From NCBI GenBank assembly GCA_019454045.1, contig SKCR01018430.1, positions 62,001-126,000 of the forward strand: a stretch of 64,000 bases of DNA. Direction: 5' to 3'. Positions 23,018 through 35,134 of this stretch are shown here, piece after piece (positions within the stretch are counted from its first letter, which is position 1; each line of letters begins with the position of its first letter). The position numbers and the translations under genes were made by a program. The notes beneath the pieces were generated by a model. That model had not been told where the DNA came from. It worked only from the letters and a program-made list of their open reading frames with translations, and did not search any database. The stretch comes from Zanthoxylum bungeanum. Lineage: Eukaryota > Streptophyta > Magnoliopsida > Sapindales > Rutaceae.

Positions 23018-26000
23018 GCACATAGCCAGTCACTCAAGTGTCCCACACCCGAACTATGTACGGTTCGCTCAAATTGCTGAGGAAGGTTTTCTTCAGCGGA
23101 TTTGCTTGATAATCGTCTGACGCGATTTACACGATCATCACATCGCCACGATGTATGATCCGAACGAATCAGATGATATAGAAGTATATATGGATCATCG
23201 ATGAGACCTTTAATTCCTTAGCCTGTGCTGACGCCTAGCTCAGCTGCTAACATAACTGTATCTAATCTAATTAGATTTATTTTCGATCCAAATGGCTTCT
23301 ATTGCTGCCTCAGCCAACAATAATCCGCATTTGTTGTTTATTCGGCAACAGTATCTTGCTCGGAAGATTTCCAGCTCACTGTCCCGTTATTCAAACTTTA
23401 TAGTACCGCAGTATTTTACTGTTTGGAAACTTGCAGCAGTGATCCCAGTCACTTCAAGTTCTCCTTCTCCATAGTTTTAGACAGCATCTTTAGTTCTCTA
23501 AGATACTAACAGATGTTCTTGACTTCAATCCAGTGACTATCACTTGGATTGACCCGATTGTGACTCCATATGCTCGAAGCGTATGAGACACCAAATCAAG
23601 TACATTTTAAATGCACAATTTCCCAGAGAGTGTTAACAACTCCAAATCTATCCCAGTAGATCTTTATTCCTTGAATAAAGGTTGTTACTCCCCAGAATTC
23701 TACGGAGAATTTCTATTGAAAGAATATCTATGAAAGCCAAGCTTTCACCAATTATTTTATGGGAATTTCACTATCAGTGCGCTCTCCCACTAACCTCCTT
23801 ATATACACAAGAATTATTTCGTTTTGATTCAAATCATAAACCATTATGATTATTTCAAAACAACAGTTCCAAGAACCTTATGCTTGCATTAATTCAAACA
23901 TGGATTGAATAACCCGCAAACCTCGTTTGTCGGTTATACAAAATCGTCAGGATGTTGTAAGCATCCTCCAAGAGGTTTCCTCTTCAGGAAAGCGATTTTG
24001 ATCTGCATCTGACACATTTCATAAATGAAATATGCAGTATTAACAAGCATCATCAAAATGGATTTACTATGGCAACAGGTAAAAGGTTGAATCGTTATTA
24101 ACACAATGTTGATAACGATACCTTTCCGTCAAAAGCCTAGCTTTGTACGTTGGTATGTTGCCTTCCATGTATGTCTTCCTTGAAGACGTTAATGTACCAA
24201 TAGGCACAATGCCTTGTGGTACAACAACTAGTATCCAAAATAGTTGTTATACATGGAATCCATTTCGAACTCATGGCACTTTGCCATAATAGGGAGTCGA
24301 TACCTCGTATCACTTCCTCAAAACGTAGTCGGTGGATATACCTTCATAAGATTGACATCTTTATGAGGTTAGATCAGAAACACATACCCTAGGTTGTTTT
24401 CTGACTCTATCCGATCTACTCAGTTCTTGTGTATTCGAAGATTAATGGTACAGATTCATTATTGATGAACTGTTCGTGTTCCATTAAGGACTTCGTGCCT
24501 TGAACAGTATTACTCCGATTTTCATCGAGTATCACTATCCTCCCACTTACCACTGCATATCGGTATTCCTCTCAGAAAAATGCATGGTGAGCAACAATCA
24601 CATTGTTCTCATGTGAGATTTATAAGTACTATACTTAAGGTTTCCCTTAGGATAACCTATCTGGCACTTATCCAATTTGGGTCTTTTAGTTTGGTATCAT
24701 CCAAACGTTATGCCTGGCATACCCAAATTATTAGGAGTGAGAAACCCTGTTTCTTTCCTGTTCATATCTTATATGATATCTGTCAAACAGATTTATATGG
24801 AACCTTATTCTAAATAAGTTTTGCACTGTAGATACATATCCGTTGAAGGAAATGGTAGCTCAGAGCGACTCGTGATAAACCTTATCATGTCCAACAAAAT
24901 TCGGTTTTTAGTTTGGACACACCGTCTAACTGACGTGTCTCGGGAGGAGTCCTCATATGAAAGAATACCGTACTCTTTCATGTACGTATGAAACTTACTG
25001 CTTAAGCATTTTCATTACGGTCTTACCGTGACGGTATAATACTACAGTCGATCTGTTAATCTACTTCGTGTCGAAACCCTAATAGTTTCCGATCTGTGTT
25101 CTTCAAAAGAAACACATAACCATAACGTGATGTTACATCCGTTAAGGTCACAAAATATTCATGTTCACATCTAGCCTAGCTAGATATGGGCCCACTAACT
25201 TCACCATGAATAGGGCTAACAGATTGGTGGCCCTTATACTATTACCAAGTAAATAGTATTTTAGGTACTTTACCTAATAAACTAGATTCGTAGACTTTAT
25301 TTGAATAATCAAATCAGTCCTAGTATCCACTCTTCAAAAGTGTGGATATACGAGTCTCGTTAAATTGTGTCCTAGACAACAATACCACAAATAAGTCTCT
25401 ATTGATCAAATCAATTTGAGCTATTTATTTGTCATTTTATATGTTTGAGATTTTATTTATATTCAAAATATAAATTCTGTTATTCACATCTAATGTATTT
25501 ATCTCAGTATCATCTTTATATAATGAAACACTTAGTGTTCAAGAATATAAAGGTTTATCCACAATGGATTAAACACTGATATAGAGATAATGTTACTAGT
25601 CCAAGTAGTTACATTTTAACAGTTCCTAATTTAAGTACACACCCGAAGGATAGTTCCTAAACTTAGGTATCTACGGTCGAAACAGCAACTTTCGTCCCGT
25701 TTCCGATTCGCAGATTAATCTCAGCTTGAAGTCAGTATCCTGCTCTCAGCAGATTCTGAACATCAATACAAACATTTTATGTACCACACTAAGTATTTAA
25801 AATCTAATTTCAATACTAGTAGTGAACATAACTTTGACAAATATTTTAAAGTTAGAGCCTCGCCCATTCTTTAATTCCTTCGTGTCTGCCATATCCAAAT
25901 GGTAGTTACTTTGGGATATGTCAATTATCTTTTCAATATTTCACAAACCTTTGGCCAAGCCTTGGGTTTCAGAATATTGAAACGATGTGCACCTTGTGCA

Positions 26001-26320
26001 ACACGCCCAATTGCAAACTTTTGACTTTCACCCCTAGAATAGTCAAATCAATTCTCTAAGAATTATTAATTGCAATTTAATACTTTTAAATCTAAAGATA
26101 GATTTATTGTCAAGTATATTAAATTAAGCACTAAAGTCATCATCATATAAATCTTCCAAAGATTTTATGCTCTACTTATTTGCTTAATTATGGGCCTAGT
26201 CATAATAAGTTATTTTATCAAATAAATAACCTATTATTTTATCCCAATATGAAAATTAAATCATTTAAAACATTTAATCCAAGGATTATATATTTTAAAT
26301 ATTCAACTTTTCAATTCTTT
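23018..26320 (-). pseudogene. Decayed Copia gag-pol of element C, most of gag deleted
   Basis: Read from right to left, RNase H, reverse transcriptase and integrase remains can be followed by similarity to A and B, for example the sequence at about 24193-24215 shared with A, D and E. Only about 450 bp lie between the gag start position (about 26320) and the segment downstream of the zinc knuckle (about 25870). Elements A, D and E have 700-800 bp there, so most of gag and the knuckle are gone. No frame of meaningful length remains. The element must have relied on proteins made elsewhere if it moved in this state. Confidence 0.82.
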
Positions 26321-28779
26321 CTTGATTTCAATAGTCCAACTATTATCAATATAATAAGGTACTATTTATTATAATGATTACAATAATCCAATTATTTAAT
26401 CAACTATAATTTTAATATTAATCATTTAATTCAATTATATTGATTACTATAATCCAATTATAAAATCAACTATATATTGAATGAGTTTGTATATAGTCCA
26501 ACTATATATATTTTTAAAACAACATAAAATATTAGTCCAACTAATACTTTTGATATATGACGAGTGATATTTGTTTGAGCGAGTATGGCGAGTAATTGAA
26601 CGAATATTGCAAATTCAATTCTTGCCTCCCACTATTTTTCGGCGAGCCTCTAACCCTCTGTCGAGTACTCGGGAAACCGTGTTTCCTAGTGGGCTAGTAT
26701 CCCGTTAAATATCACACATCTTGACTTTGGCCAACAATTTGTATGATAATTAACTAGGTAGATCTCGAAGATCAATTGGATCTCATCCAACTCCTAGATC
26801 CAGTAGGTGGACATCCAAGTCCGAAACATATATCTCATATATGCCTATATTCCAATATATCCTAACCTTTTTCCTCTGAATCACAACTAGGCCTTGGCTT
26901 TGGCACAACAAACCTAATGATCCCAGTCAAGCGCGGAACCATTGACCATGGAAGCTTCGTAATCAATGTCGTTGGACAAGAAGTGGTCTTGACTTTGGCC
27001 ACAAACCACAACTTGGACAAGACACCAATATGGAACAAAGCTTCGTGATTCAAACACATCTTCGACGGACAAGGGCTTGACTTTGGCCAACAACCCATGC
27101 CATCTAGGATCTTGAGTAAGAATCACTCAATGGAAGGAAAAGACGCATGATATTTGATGAGGGCTTTTCGCGTGTGCAAATTGGCTACCAATTTAATTAT
27201 CTTTGTTAAGGCCTCATCATCATACACCCTTAAACATGCATTCTAAATACATAATAAAGCGAGTATGAAAATAAATAATAATGATATGCGGATGGATACT
27301 TAACACATTGATCCTAGATCAAATCTCTCCCTTTCTCACTCAAGCTAGCACTTGTATTACTTCTACCCCTTACACTACACTTCTAAAGAAACCTCATATA
27401 CATAGAGGGGAATAGGTGAGAAGAGAATACAAAGAGAATAGAGGTGATAAGGCTGGACACGCAGGTCCAATTTAATAAATCGAATTTATTACAACAATTT
27501 CTAAAATGCCCACCCATCTAATATCCATCCGATATACATTATTCATTCAACCCAACCACATATTCACACACATAAGCATGCTATCAATCAATCTAATCAA
27601 ATTAATTAATCTGATAATTAAGTGATCATCCAATGTTCAAACAACGATTTGATTTTGTTCGAGTCAAACTCGTTTTTGCGAATAAGTACTCAAAGTACGA
27701 ATTCATGAATTAAATTAAACTACATCATTAAATCTAATTTAACATGTATTTAATACTAATTCAATATTCAATTCCAAATTAAATATTACACTTTATTAAT
27801 AAACCTTTTACGATTTAAATTCCAAATTTAACCGTAACGCGTCTCAAAGACCGATTAACGTCCAACGTCAATTCAACTAAAGTCCAATGAGCTTTTAATT
27901 GATTTCTTAAACCGATAAACCAAAGTCCAATCCGGGATTTACCCCATAAGCCCATAAATAAATCTTGGCCCATTAGGCCCAATTGAACTTTAAAGGTTCA
28001 TTAGTTGCATTTGGGCTTTATGGTTAAGGTTTTGGGCCCAATTGGATCCAATCCATTTGGCCTAAACCCAACTTGATAAAATCAAGCCCAATTGGCCCAA
28101 TTACAACTTTAATAGCCCAAATCCAATTTAAGGCCTCAATAATTAAATTACATAAATCCAATTTAGCAATTTAATTACCTAAAGTGCATTACATGATTAA
28201 TCAACTAAATCAACATTTCAAAACATCAATTAGTCCAATTAATCATACTCAATTCATTATTATATGTCCAACACACAAAATGAAAAATCAAACCCATTTA
28301 CATGCTTCAAAGTCTCGGCCAAGGAGGGATTTTGTGTCCGATTTGGTTTCGATCAAATCGACCACCCACAATCGACATCAAATCACCATCCAATTTGATT
28401 TTATACACATCCAATGTCACAAAATCAAAATCACCAAGACATTAGGGCAATATCACATTCGGCCAACATAGAATTTTTGGGGTTTTTGTCCAATTCGAAA
28501 TCCAATCCAATTCGATTCAAATTAACATCATCCTACATGATTCTAACTTCATCCAATGAATCAAAATCAAAAATTCCAAGAATCCAAAATTCACCATACC
28601 ATTCGGCCAACATGATACATTTGGGGAAAAAATTATTCCAAATCAATTTTCAACAAATTGGTCCAACCAAAATGCAATTCAACATCATTTAAACATGCTC
28701 AATCAAACAATTTAACTAAATCATGCTCAAAATCAATTTTCCCAAATTTTAACCCTAAAAGTTTCATGTTTGAACCTAA
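26321..28779 (-). other. Untranslated leader of element C
   Basis: Homologous in reverse to the leaders of A, B, D and E, including GGCCAAAGTCAAG repeats (complement at 26710, 26986 and 27068) and an imperfect version of the AATTGGAT stem-loop (26775-26793). Small open frames at 28184-28692 are low-complexity and chance. A sense-strand open stretch (26862-27098) overlaps the region where A, B and D have an antisense frame. Confidence 0.75.
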
Positions 28780-28793
28780 GGCTCTTGATGCCA
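28780..28793 (-). other. Primer-binding site of element C
   Basis: On the minus strand it reads TGGCATCAAGAGCC next to the 5' LTR. This is a variant of the initiator tRNA-Met site, and it differs from the site of A in two places. Confidence 0.82.
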
Positions 28794-28794
28794 T

Positions 28795-30859
28795 TGTTGG
28801 TTTTAATCTAGGTCCCAAGATCATACAAGACATGAAAACATGCGTGAATACACCAACGGAGGTAGCGGAATACTCACACATCGATCGGTTGAGTCGATTT
28901 GGAGACGATTGAAGGCCAAAAACGCACTGCCTTGGCGCATGAACTGCAGCAGTCCACTGTCTCCAAAAACAGAAATTTGAGATGCGAAACGGAGCTCCTA
29001 GCTTCGTCGAATGGATCCCGGCTCATGGTCGAACCTCCCTACCACCTTCGCAAGACTCGTAGTGTGCTAGCACTTGCGGTTATCACACCATGAAAAATGC
29101 AACTCTTGCTTCCCTAGTTCACGCCATTTCTGGTTCAAAACCAGTGAAGAAATTGGACTGTGGGCGTGAGAGAAGAGAGCAAAATGAGAGAGAAAGAAAT
29201 TGTGTATTAGTTGTCTTGAAAGTGTATAAATTTACCTTATATTTTTCTAAAATATTTTAAAGTAATACAACAATTTTGGCTTTCAAAAAGTAAACAAACT
29301 TTCCAACAACTACACTATTTCAACAATTCTATCAATCAAAGTGACAAGTTGCTTGTCAATCAATCAATCAATCACATCAATCAATCACATCACTCAAAGT
29401 GACATTTGATTTGACGCTTGATGTGACGAATGATTTGACGCTTGATGTGACTTGCATTGCCGCACTCGAATTCGAAATACGAATGCGCTCGCAATCACAC
29501 TCGGCTCGGGTTCGCTAATTCCAAATTAACGAACTTTTCGTTGCGTCGTAATTAGATGATTACGCCTAGCGAATTCACTATTCACGTCGCTAACGAATTA
29601 ATTCGTTCGCCCGAATTAAAATCTAATTTTAATTCCGCGTCGAAATCTAATTTCGTTTAATATATCGAATATATTAATTAACCGATTAATTCTTCAAATT
29701 AATCTCTCTCTCTCTTTAGACGATATTTTATCCTAGATAAAATATCTCCGTAATTAATCCTAGATTAATTTTCTCTCTCTTCTATATATAATCCCAGATT
29801 ATTCAAGAGTGCGAGTTGTGCGTCATCGGTGGATTATCGGGAAGCGACCCATGAGATCTCCGGATAAGTTGGCAGTAAATACGGTCGTCGGAGTATCCGA
29901 ATCACGTACGTACCAAGTACTACGTTCTACCGATTTACGAGACAAGGTCGACTCCTAGCAAAGCACCAAGTCTACCCAATTCTCCGGACATATCCATCTA
30001 AGAATATTAAGATCTGTATCAAGCGTAGTATACCAAGTATTGTGTATATCGGCCCAGTATCGGATAGTCACGTGCTAGGCCTGGGGCTGGATAAGTGTCT
30101 GCCCCGTACGAAGCACATGTCGGATGTCTGGTAACTAGTCTCTATAATCGGATATACATGACCTTGTCATAATATCCCGATGGCCGCGCAGCACTTAAGA
30201 GCACTAATACCGTATCCTGCGTGACATCATCTCCACTATGACTGGAGTGATACTTCCGTCTTGACATCACATCCAATGCACTACGATTCTCAATATACCC
30301 GGCATTGGCGTACACAGAACCGGTTAGAGTCCTAGACGACCTCAACTAAAGTATATCGATTGTCGTAAGCATTAGCGATGTAAGTCTCAGGTTAAGACTA
30401 TACACACCTACCTTGATTTCGGCCTCCCATAGACACATATTCATAATACCAATGGGATTCCGAGGAGTCTATCCAGAGCGAAGCTGTTTCCCGTACCATC
30501 GGTGAAACACACCTCCTATCGCACTTGCATAAGTATCCAATACATATATATATATGAGAACTATGCCGTTGTGCCCTCACAACGCACACAAGTGCAATAC
30601 TAGCCTATTCCGCATTATCGATGTCCAGTCTCGATAATACTCCCGGCTAGGGATATTTAATGATTAATCCTTCGGGGATTGATACTGTCTCATATCATTC
30701 TCAATCCAGGAACTAATCATAGGGACCTCTCTTCATTTATATATCTATGGTGATCTAATCACAAATGATGAGAGTGCAATTTCCTTGTCACATAGTTAAT
30801 TTGCTCAACAACACAATGATCTGCGCAAATAGTGACGCTATGGGTCATTTTGTCCAACA
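28795..30859 (-). repeat. 5' LTR of element C
   Basis: Reverse orientation, from TGTTGG (28795) to CCAACA (30859), with canonical termini. Nearly identical to 20939-23005. The hairpin cluster is at about 29511-29805. Confidence 0.92.
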
Positions 30860-30864
30860 GATTC
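30860..30864 (+). repeat. Target-site duplication of element C, right copy
   Basis: GATTC, identical to 20934-20938 and directly abutting the LTR end. Confidence 0.92.
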
Positions 30865-32398
30865 CGCTTTAGGCAAGAACCATGAAGTCCGAAATGGATT
30901 CCATGTACACCAACCAAGTTTGGACACTGGTTGATGCACCAGAAGGCGTAAAGCTATTGGTTGCAAATGGGTCTTCAAGAGGAAGACTGACATGGATGGC
31001 AATGTACAAACGTACAAAGCTAGGCTTGTAGCGAAAGGGTATCGTCAACGACATGGTGTCGATTACGACAAAACTTTTTCACTAGTGCCATGATTAAATC
31101 CATTAGGATAATGCTTGCTATTGCTGCATATTTCGATTACGAGATATGGCAGATGGACGTCAAAACCGCTTTCCTTAATTGAAACCTTTTGGAGGATGTT
31201 TATATGCAACAGCCTGATAGTTTTGTCGTACCAAGGCTTGCAAACAAGGTTTGTAAGTTAAATCGTTCCATTTATGGATTGAAGCAAGCATCACGTTCTT
31301 GGAACTAGCGTTTAGATGAGATCATAAAAGAATATGATTTCATTCAAAACGATGATGATCCTTGTCTATATAAGAAGGTTAGTGGGAGCGCACTGGCATT
31401 CATTGTCCTTTACGTTTATGATGTATTGCTTATTGGCAATGACATTCCCATGTTAACATCGGTGAAAGCTTGGCTTTCATTAAAATTCTCCATGAAGGAT
31501 CTGTGAGAAGTAGCCTTTATTCTAGGAATAAAGATCTACCGAGATAGATCTAGAAAACTGCTTGGACTCTCCCAGAGTACGTACATTGACAAAGTATTGA
31601 AGAGATTCAACATGGATCAGTCCAAGAGGGGACTGTTTCCAGTGTCACATGGCGTCACTTTATCTAAGGACATGTGTCCTAAAACTCAATATGAGAGAGA
31701 CAACATGAGTCGGATTTCGTTCGCCTCGACAGTCGGATCGATCATGTATGCCATGATATGTACGCGACCTGATGTCTGGTTTGCTTTGAGCATGTGTAGT
31801 CGTTATCAGGCCGATCCAGGTGATGGTCACTGGATGGCGGTTAAGAATATCCTAAAGTATCTTAGACGAACTAAGGATGCTTTCTTAATCTATGGAGATG
31901 GATAACTTGAGGTAACTGGGTATACCGATGCAAGTTTCCAAACCGATAAAGACGACTGCAAGTCGCAATCTGGGTACATATTTTGTTTGAATAACGGAGC
32001 AGTAAGCTGGAAATCTTCCAAGCAAGAGACTGTTGCCGATCCAACAACAGAAGCAGAGTATATTGCTGCAGCTGAAGCAAAAAAAGAGGCAGTTTGGATC
32101 CGTAAATTCCTAATTGGATTAGGAGTAGTTTCGTTAGCAGCTGAGCCTGTTCCATTGTATTGTGACAATAACGGGGCTATAGTGCAGGCTAAGGAACCGC
32201 GGTCTCATCAATGATCCAAGCATGTTCTTCGGCGTTTCCATCTGATTCGTGAGATCATACATCGTGGCGATGTGAAGATCGAGAAGGTCGCATCAGAGGA
32301 CAACATTACAGATCCGCTGACGAAAGTTATTCCTCAGCAAAAGTTTGAGCGACATGTACATAGTTCAAGTATTAGATGCTTGAGTGATTGGCTATAGG
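30865..32398 (+). pseudogene. Copia B reverse transcriptase and RNase H
   Basis: Continuation of the B polyprotein after C. Recognisable blocks include TNQVWTLVDAPEG, YEIWQMDVKTAFLN, VCKLNRSIYGLKQAS, SQSTYIDKVLKRF and, in RNase H, GYTDASF, SKQETVADPTTEAEYIAA and YCDNNGAIVQAKEPRSHQ. The open parts are 31597-31905 and 31987-32214. The catalytic Y-V-D-D box reads Y-V-Y-D (tyrosine codon 31417-31419). Stops occur in FLN/NLLEDVY, after SRSWN, before EVAFILG, after the YGDG motif and after RSHQ. It is far better preserved than in A, C, D and E. Confidence 0.88.
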
Positions 32399-32399
32399 T

Positions 32400-32411
32400 C
32401 ACGTGGGAGAT
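32400..32411 (+). other. Polypurine tract of element B
   Basis: CACGTGGGAGAT directly before the 3' LTR; the first bases differ from CAAGTGGGAGAT in the other copies. Confidence 0.8.
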
Positions 32412-34291
32412 TGTTAGACAATTATGACCCATAGCGTCACTATTTGTAAAAGACATTGTGGTTTTTATACAAATTAACTATGTAGCAATGAAATTGCATT
32501 TTATCATTTTGTAATTTGATTACTTGAATATATAAATGATAAAAGTCCATATGATTAGTTCCGGATTATAAGATATGAGACAATATCAATCCATAAAGGT
32601 TTAACCATTAAATATCCCTAGTCGTAGTATTATCGAGACTGGACATCGATAATACGGAATAGACTAGTATCGCACTTGTGCGTGTTATGGAAGCGTAACG
32701 ACATAGTTCTCATATATTTAAGTATTGGATACTTATGCAAGTGTGATAGGAGGTTGTGTTTACCGATGGTACGGAAACAGCTTCGCTCTGGATAGACCCC
32801 GTGGAATCCTATTGATAGTATGACTATGTGTCTATGAGAATCCGCATCAGGGTAGATGTATTTTGTCTTAACCTGAGACTTGCATCGCTAGTACTTGCGA
32901 CAATCAATACGCTTTGGTTTTGGTCGTCCAGGACTTTAACAGGTTATGTGTACGCCTCTTCTGGGTTTATTGGGTGTGATGTCAAGATGGAAGTATCACT
33001 TCAGTCATATGGAGATGATGATCACAGAGGGATACAGAACTGGTACTCTAAATTGGTTGCAACCATCGGGATAATATGACAAGGTCATGATTATCCGATT
33101 AAAGAGACTAGTTACTTGTAGTCCGATATATGCTTCGTACGGGGCAGACACTATTCCAGCCCCAATACTCAATACTACATATACTACGCCTAACATAGAT
33201 GAAATATTCCTTTAAGAATATTTCTGGAGAGTTGGGTAGGCACAATGCTTTGCTAGAAGCCAACCATGTCTCGTAAATCTGTAAAAATGTAGTACGAGGT
33301 ACGTATGTGTTTGGATAGTCCGACGACCAGATTTACTGCCAACATATCCAGGGATCTCTTGGGTCGCTTCCCGAAGATTCACCGATGACGTATGATTCGA
33401 ACATAATTAATCTGGGATTAATTACGGAGAGATTTTATCTAGGATAAAATACTATTTGAATAGAGAGAACGATTAATTTGGAATTAACCGATAAAATAAT
33501 ATATTCGATATATTAAACGAAATTAGATTTCGACGCGGAATTAAAATTAGATTTTAATTCGGGCAAACGAATTAATTTAGAATTAATTCGCTGGCGATGT
33601 GAATAGTAATTTTGCTTGACATTATTATTTAATTAAATTTGATTTAATTAAATCGCAACGGAAAATTCGTTAATTCAGAATTAGCGAACCCAAGCCCGAG
33701 AGTCTTTGCGGGCCCACTCGGATTTCGAATTTAAGTGGGGCCCACAAGTCACATCGCTTGTCACATCACTAGTCACTTTAATGATGGAAGTCCTGTCAAA
33801 CATTTTTGGTGAAAGGCATCTAGTCATTTTGTGATGGGAGTTGGTGAGCCTTTTATGCATTTTTCCCTCCAATTTGGCTTTTGACTTTTGGAAAGTGATA
33901 TACCAAATTTGGGTGAGATTTTGGTATTAGTTTTTTAGAAAAACAAAACATACAAGAATTGAAACTCTCTCTTTCTCCCAAGAACACCAAAAACCGTGAG
34001 CCTCCTTTGGTGATAGGAAATTTTGTAGCAATTTTTCCTAAGCTAGCACTTGAAGGAATTCATACAAAGGTGATAGGGAAACTTTCCCATTGAGCTTGGA
34101 ATCTCAATAAACAAAGCTTGGAGCTTGGATTCAACAAACAAAAGGGGACATTGGCTGAACTTCAAGGGATTTTTTTTGTGTTCAACGCGTCCAATATCTG
34201 TTCATTGTAAGTATGATTCCGCCATACTTCTTTATGTATTCACTTTATTTCTATTGCTTGAATGATCTTGGGAATGCCTTAGAAACCAACA
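32412..34291 (+). repeat. 3' LTR of element B
   Basis: From TGTTAG to CCAACA, 1880 bp. It has the hairpin cluster at about 33405-33690. It shares with the truncated 5' LTR a distinct 3' part (about 33690-34291) that differs from A, D and E, so B belongs to a separate subfamily. Confidence 0.9.
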
Positions 34292-34570
34292 CTTACAACA
34301 CTTGAAAGAATATGACCTTATGGTCTTACATTCCCAAATCTAATAATAAGAGCCGGAAAAAATAACGATCAACGCAATACATTCATCTCATGAATCAAAA
34401 ATAAACATTCATCACATGAACATTCAAACCATTCATCTCATGAATCTAATTGTGCCTAATCATCGCAACATGAATATTAATAATTTATATCTAATATAAA
34501 TTATTAAAACTTAAACTTAAAAAGAGAAAGGGTTAAGAAAACTTTTCAACCTTAAGCTCTCGATGCCAAT
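34292..34570 (-). other. Leader fragment of element G with primer-binding site
   Basis: AT-rich sequence next to LTR G. On the minus strand TGGCATCGAGAGCT (34555-34568) lies two bases from the LTR end, a plausible initiator tRNA-Met-type primer site. The sequence is cut at 34292 by the end of element B. No gene is visible. Confidence 0.6.
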
Positions 34571-35134
34571 TGTAGGAAACCATTTCCTTTTGCCCGACGA
34601 AAGTTGCTTGTGGTGGCACCCGGTCCGGTATGGATCTTAAAAATTTTCTTTGCCTTCTCCCTTTGTTGTAGTAGCCAAGATCAATCCTTTGGTGTCCAAC
34701 ACTTGGATCAACCACTCGATCTTCCGAACTATAACTCGAAACCAACAAACCAAAGTGTGGGCTTCACTCACAAAGATTAAACCTCTATACTATTTAGAGA
34801 TTTTAGGATGTCACAATGGTGTTTGGCTTTAGGAATTTCACAACACTTGTGAATGCTAGAACTCTCTATATTTTCTCTCAAATATTTTCTCACAACAATT
34901 GTGTGAATGAATGCAAAGTGTTAACCTTAGGAAGTGAGAGAAATGATAGAGATTATATTCTCTTACACAAGCCAACTAACCTTGTCATTAAGCATCTAAT
35001 GCTTTCTTGCAATGGCCAACACAACAATGTGAATGCCATACCAAAGCTTAAGAAATGTTAAGCTAAAGACAATAACTTTGTCATTAAGCATTTAATGCTT
35101 GCTTTCAATGGCAAACACATAAATGTGGAGGCCA
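34571..35134 (-). repeat. LTR of unclassified element G, part 1
   Basis: Begins with TGTAGGAAACC next to the primer site, as expected of the CA end of a minus-strand LTR. It is continued after solo LTR H at 37194-37421. It has a tandem duplication of about 95 bp, beginning at about 34981 and again at 35076; the second copy is split by H. No similarity to the Copia LTRs here. Open frames at 34533-35061 look like chance frames. Confidence 0.6.
35130..35134 (-). repeat. Target-site duplication of solo LTR H, left copy
   Basis: GGCCA, exactly repeated at 37189-37193. Confidence 0.92.

Larger units (their letters stand above)
20939..30859 (-). mobile_element. Copia element C, complete, minus strand, inside element B
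   Basis: A complete element of 9921 bp with two LTRs (20939-23005 and 28795-30859), polypurine tract, primer site and a 5-bp duplication of GATTC. The LTRs are 2067 and 2065 bp and differ by only a few tens of small changes by eye, mostly single-base or two-base indels, so the insertion is fairly recent. The coding region is nevertheless wrecked, and most of gag including the zinc knuckle is missing. It shares diagnostic pol sequence with A, D and E rather than B. The left terminus reads TT where the right LTR has TG. Confidence 0.93.
15226..34291 (+). mobile_element. Copia element B, split by element C
   Basis: A truncated 5' LTR (15226-16311), primer site, leader, gag-pol and complete 3' LTR (32412-34291). 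Element C and one copy of its 5-bp duplication occupy 20939-30864 inside the integrase-RT linker; without C the internal region is about 6.2 kb. The two LTRs share features not found in A, D or E, for example the end AGAAACCAACA instead of GAAACCCAACA. B has the longest gag-protease frame among the Copia copies but is defective in integrase and RT. On the right it ends inside the leader of element G; the predicted target duplication is CTTAC (34292-34296), whose left partner has been lost. Confidence 0.88.

Noticed and set aside
28184..28692. Overlapping plus-strand open frames
   Set aside because: Low-complexity antisense reading of the leader of C; not shared as an open frame with A, D or E.
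31871..32168. Two minus-strand open frames of 92-94 codons
   Set aside because: Antisense to the RNase H of B; the sense strand carries clear RNase H motifs.
34650..35061. Possible small gene with two open frames
   Set aside because: Lies within LTR G, begins at no supported start and shows no domain; 34980-35061 is part of a tandem duplication.
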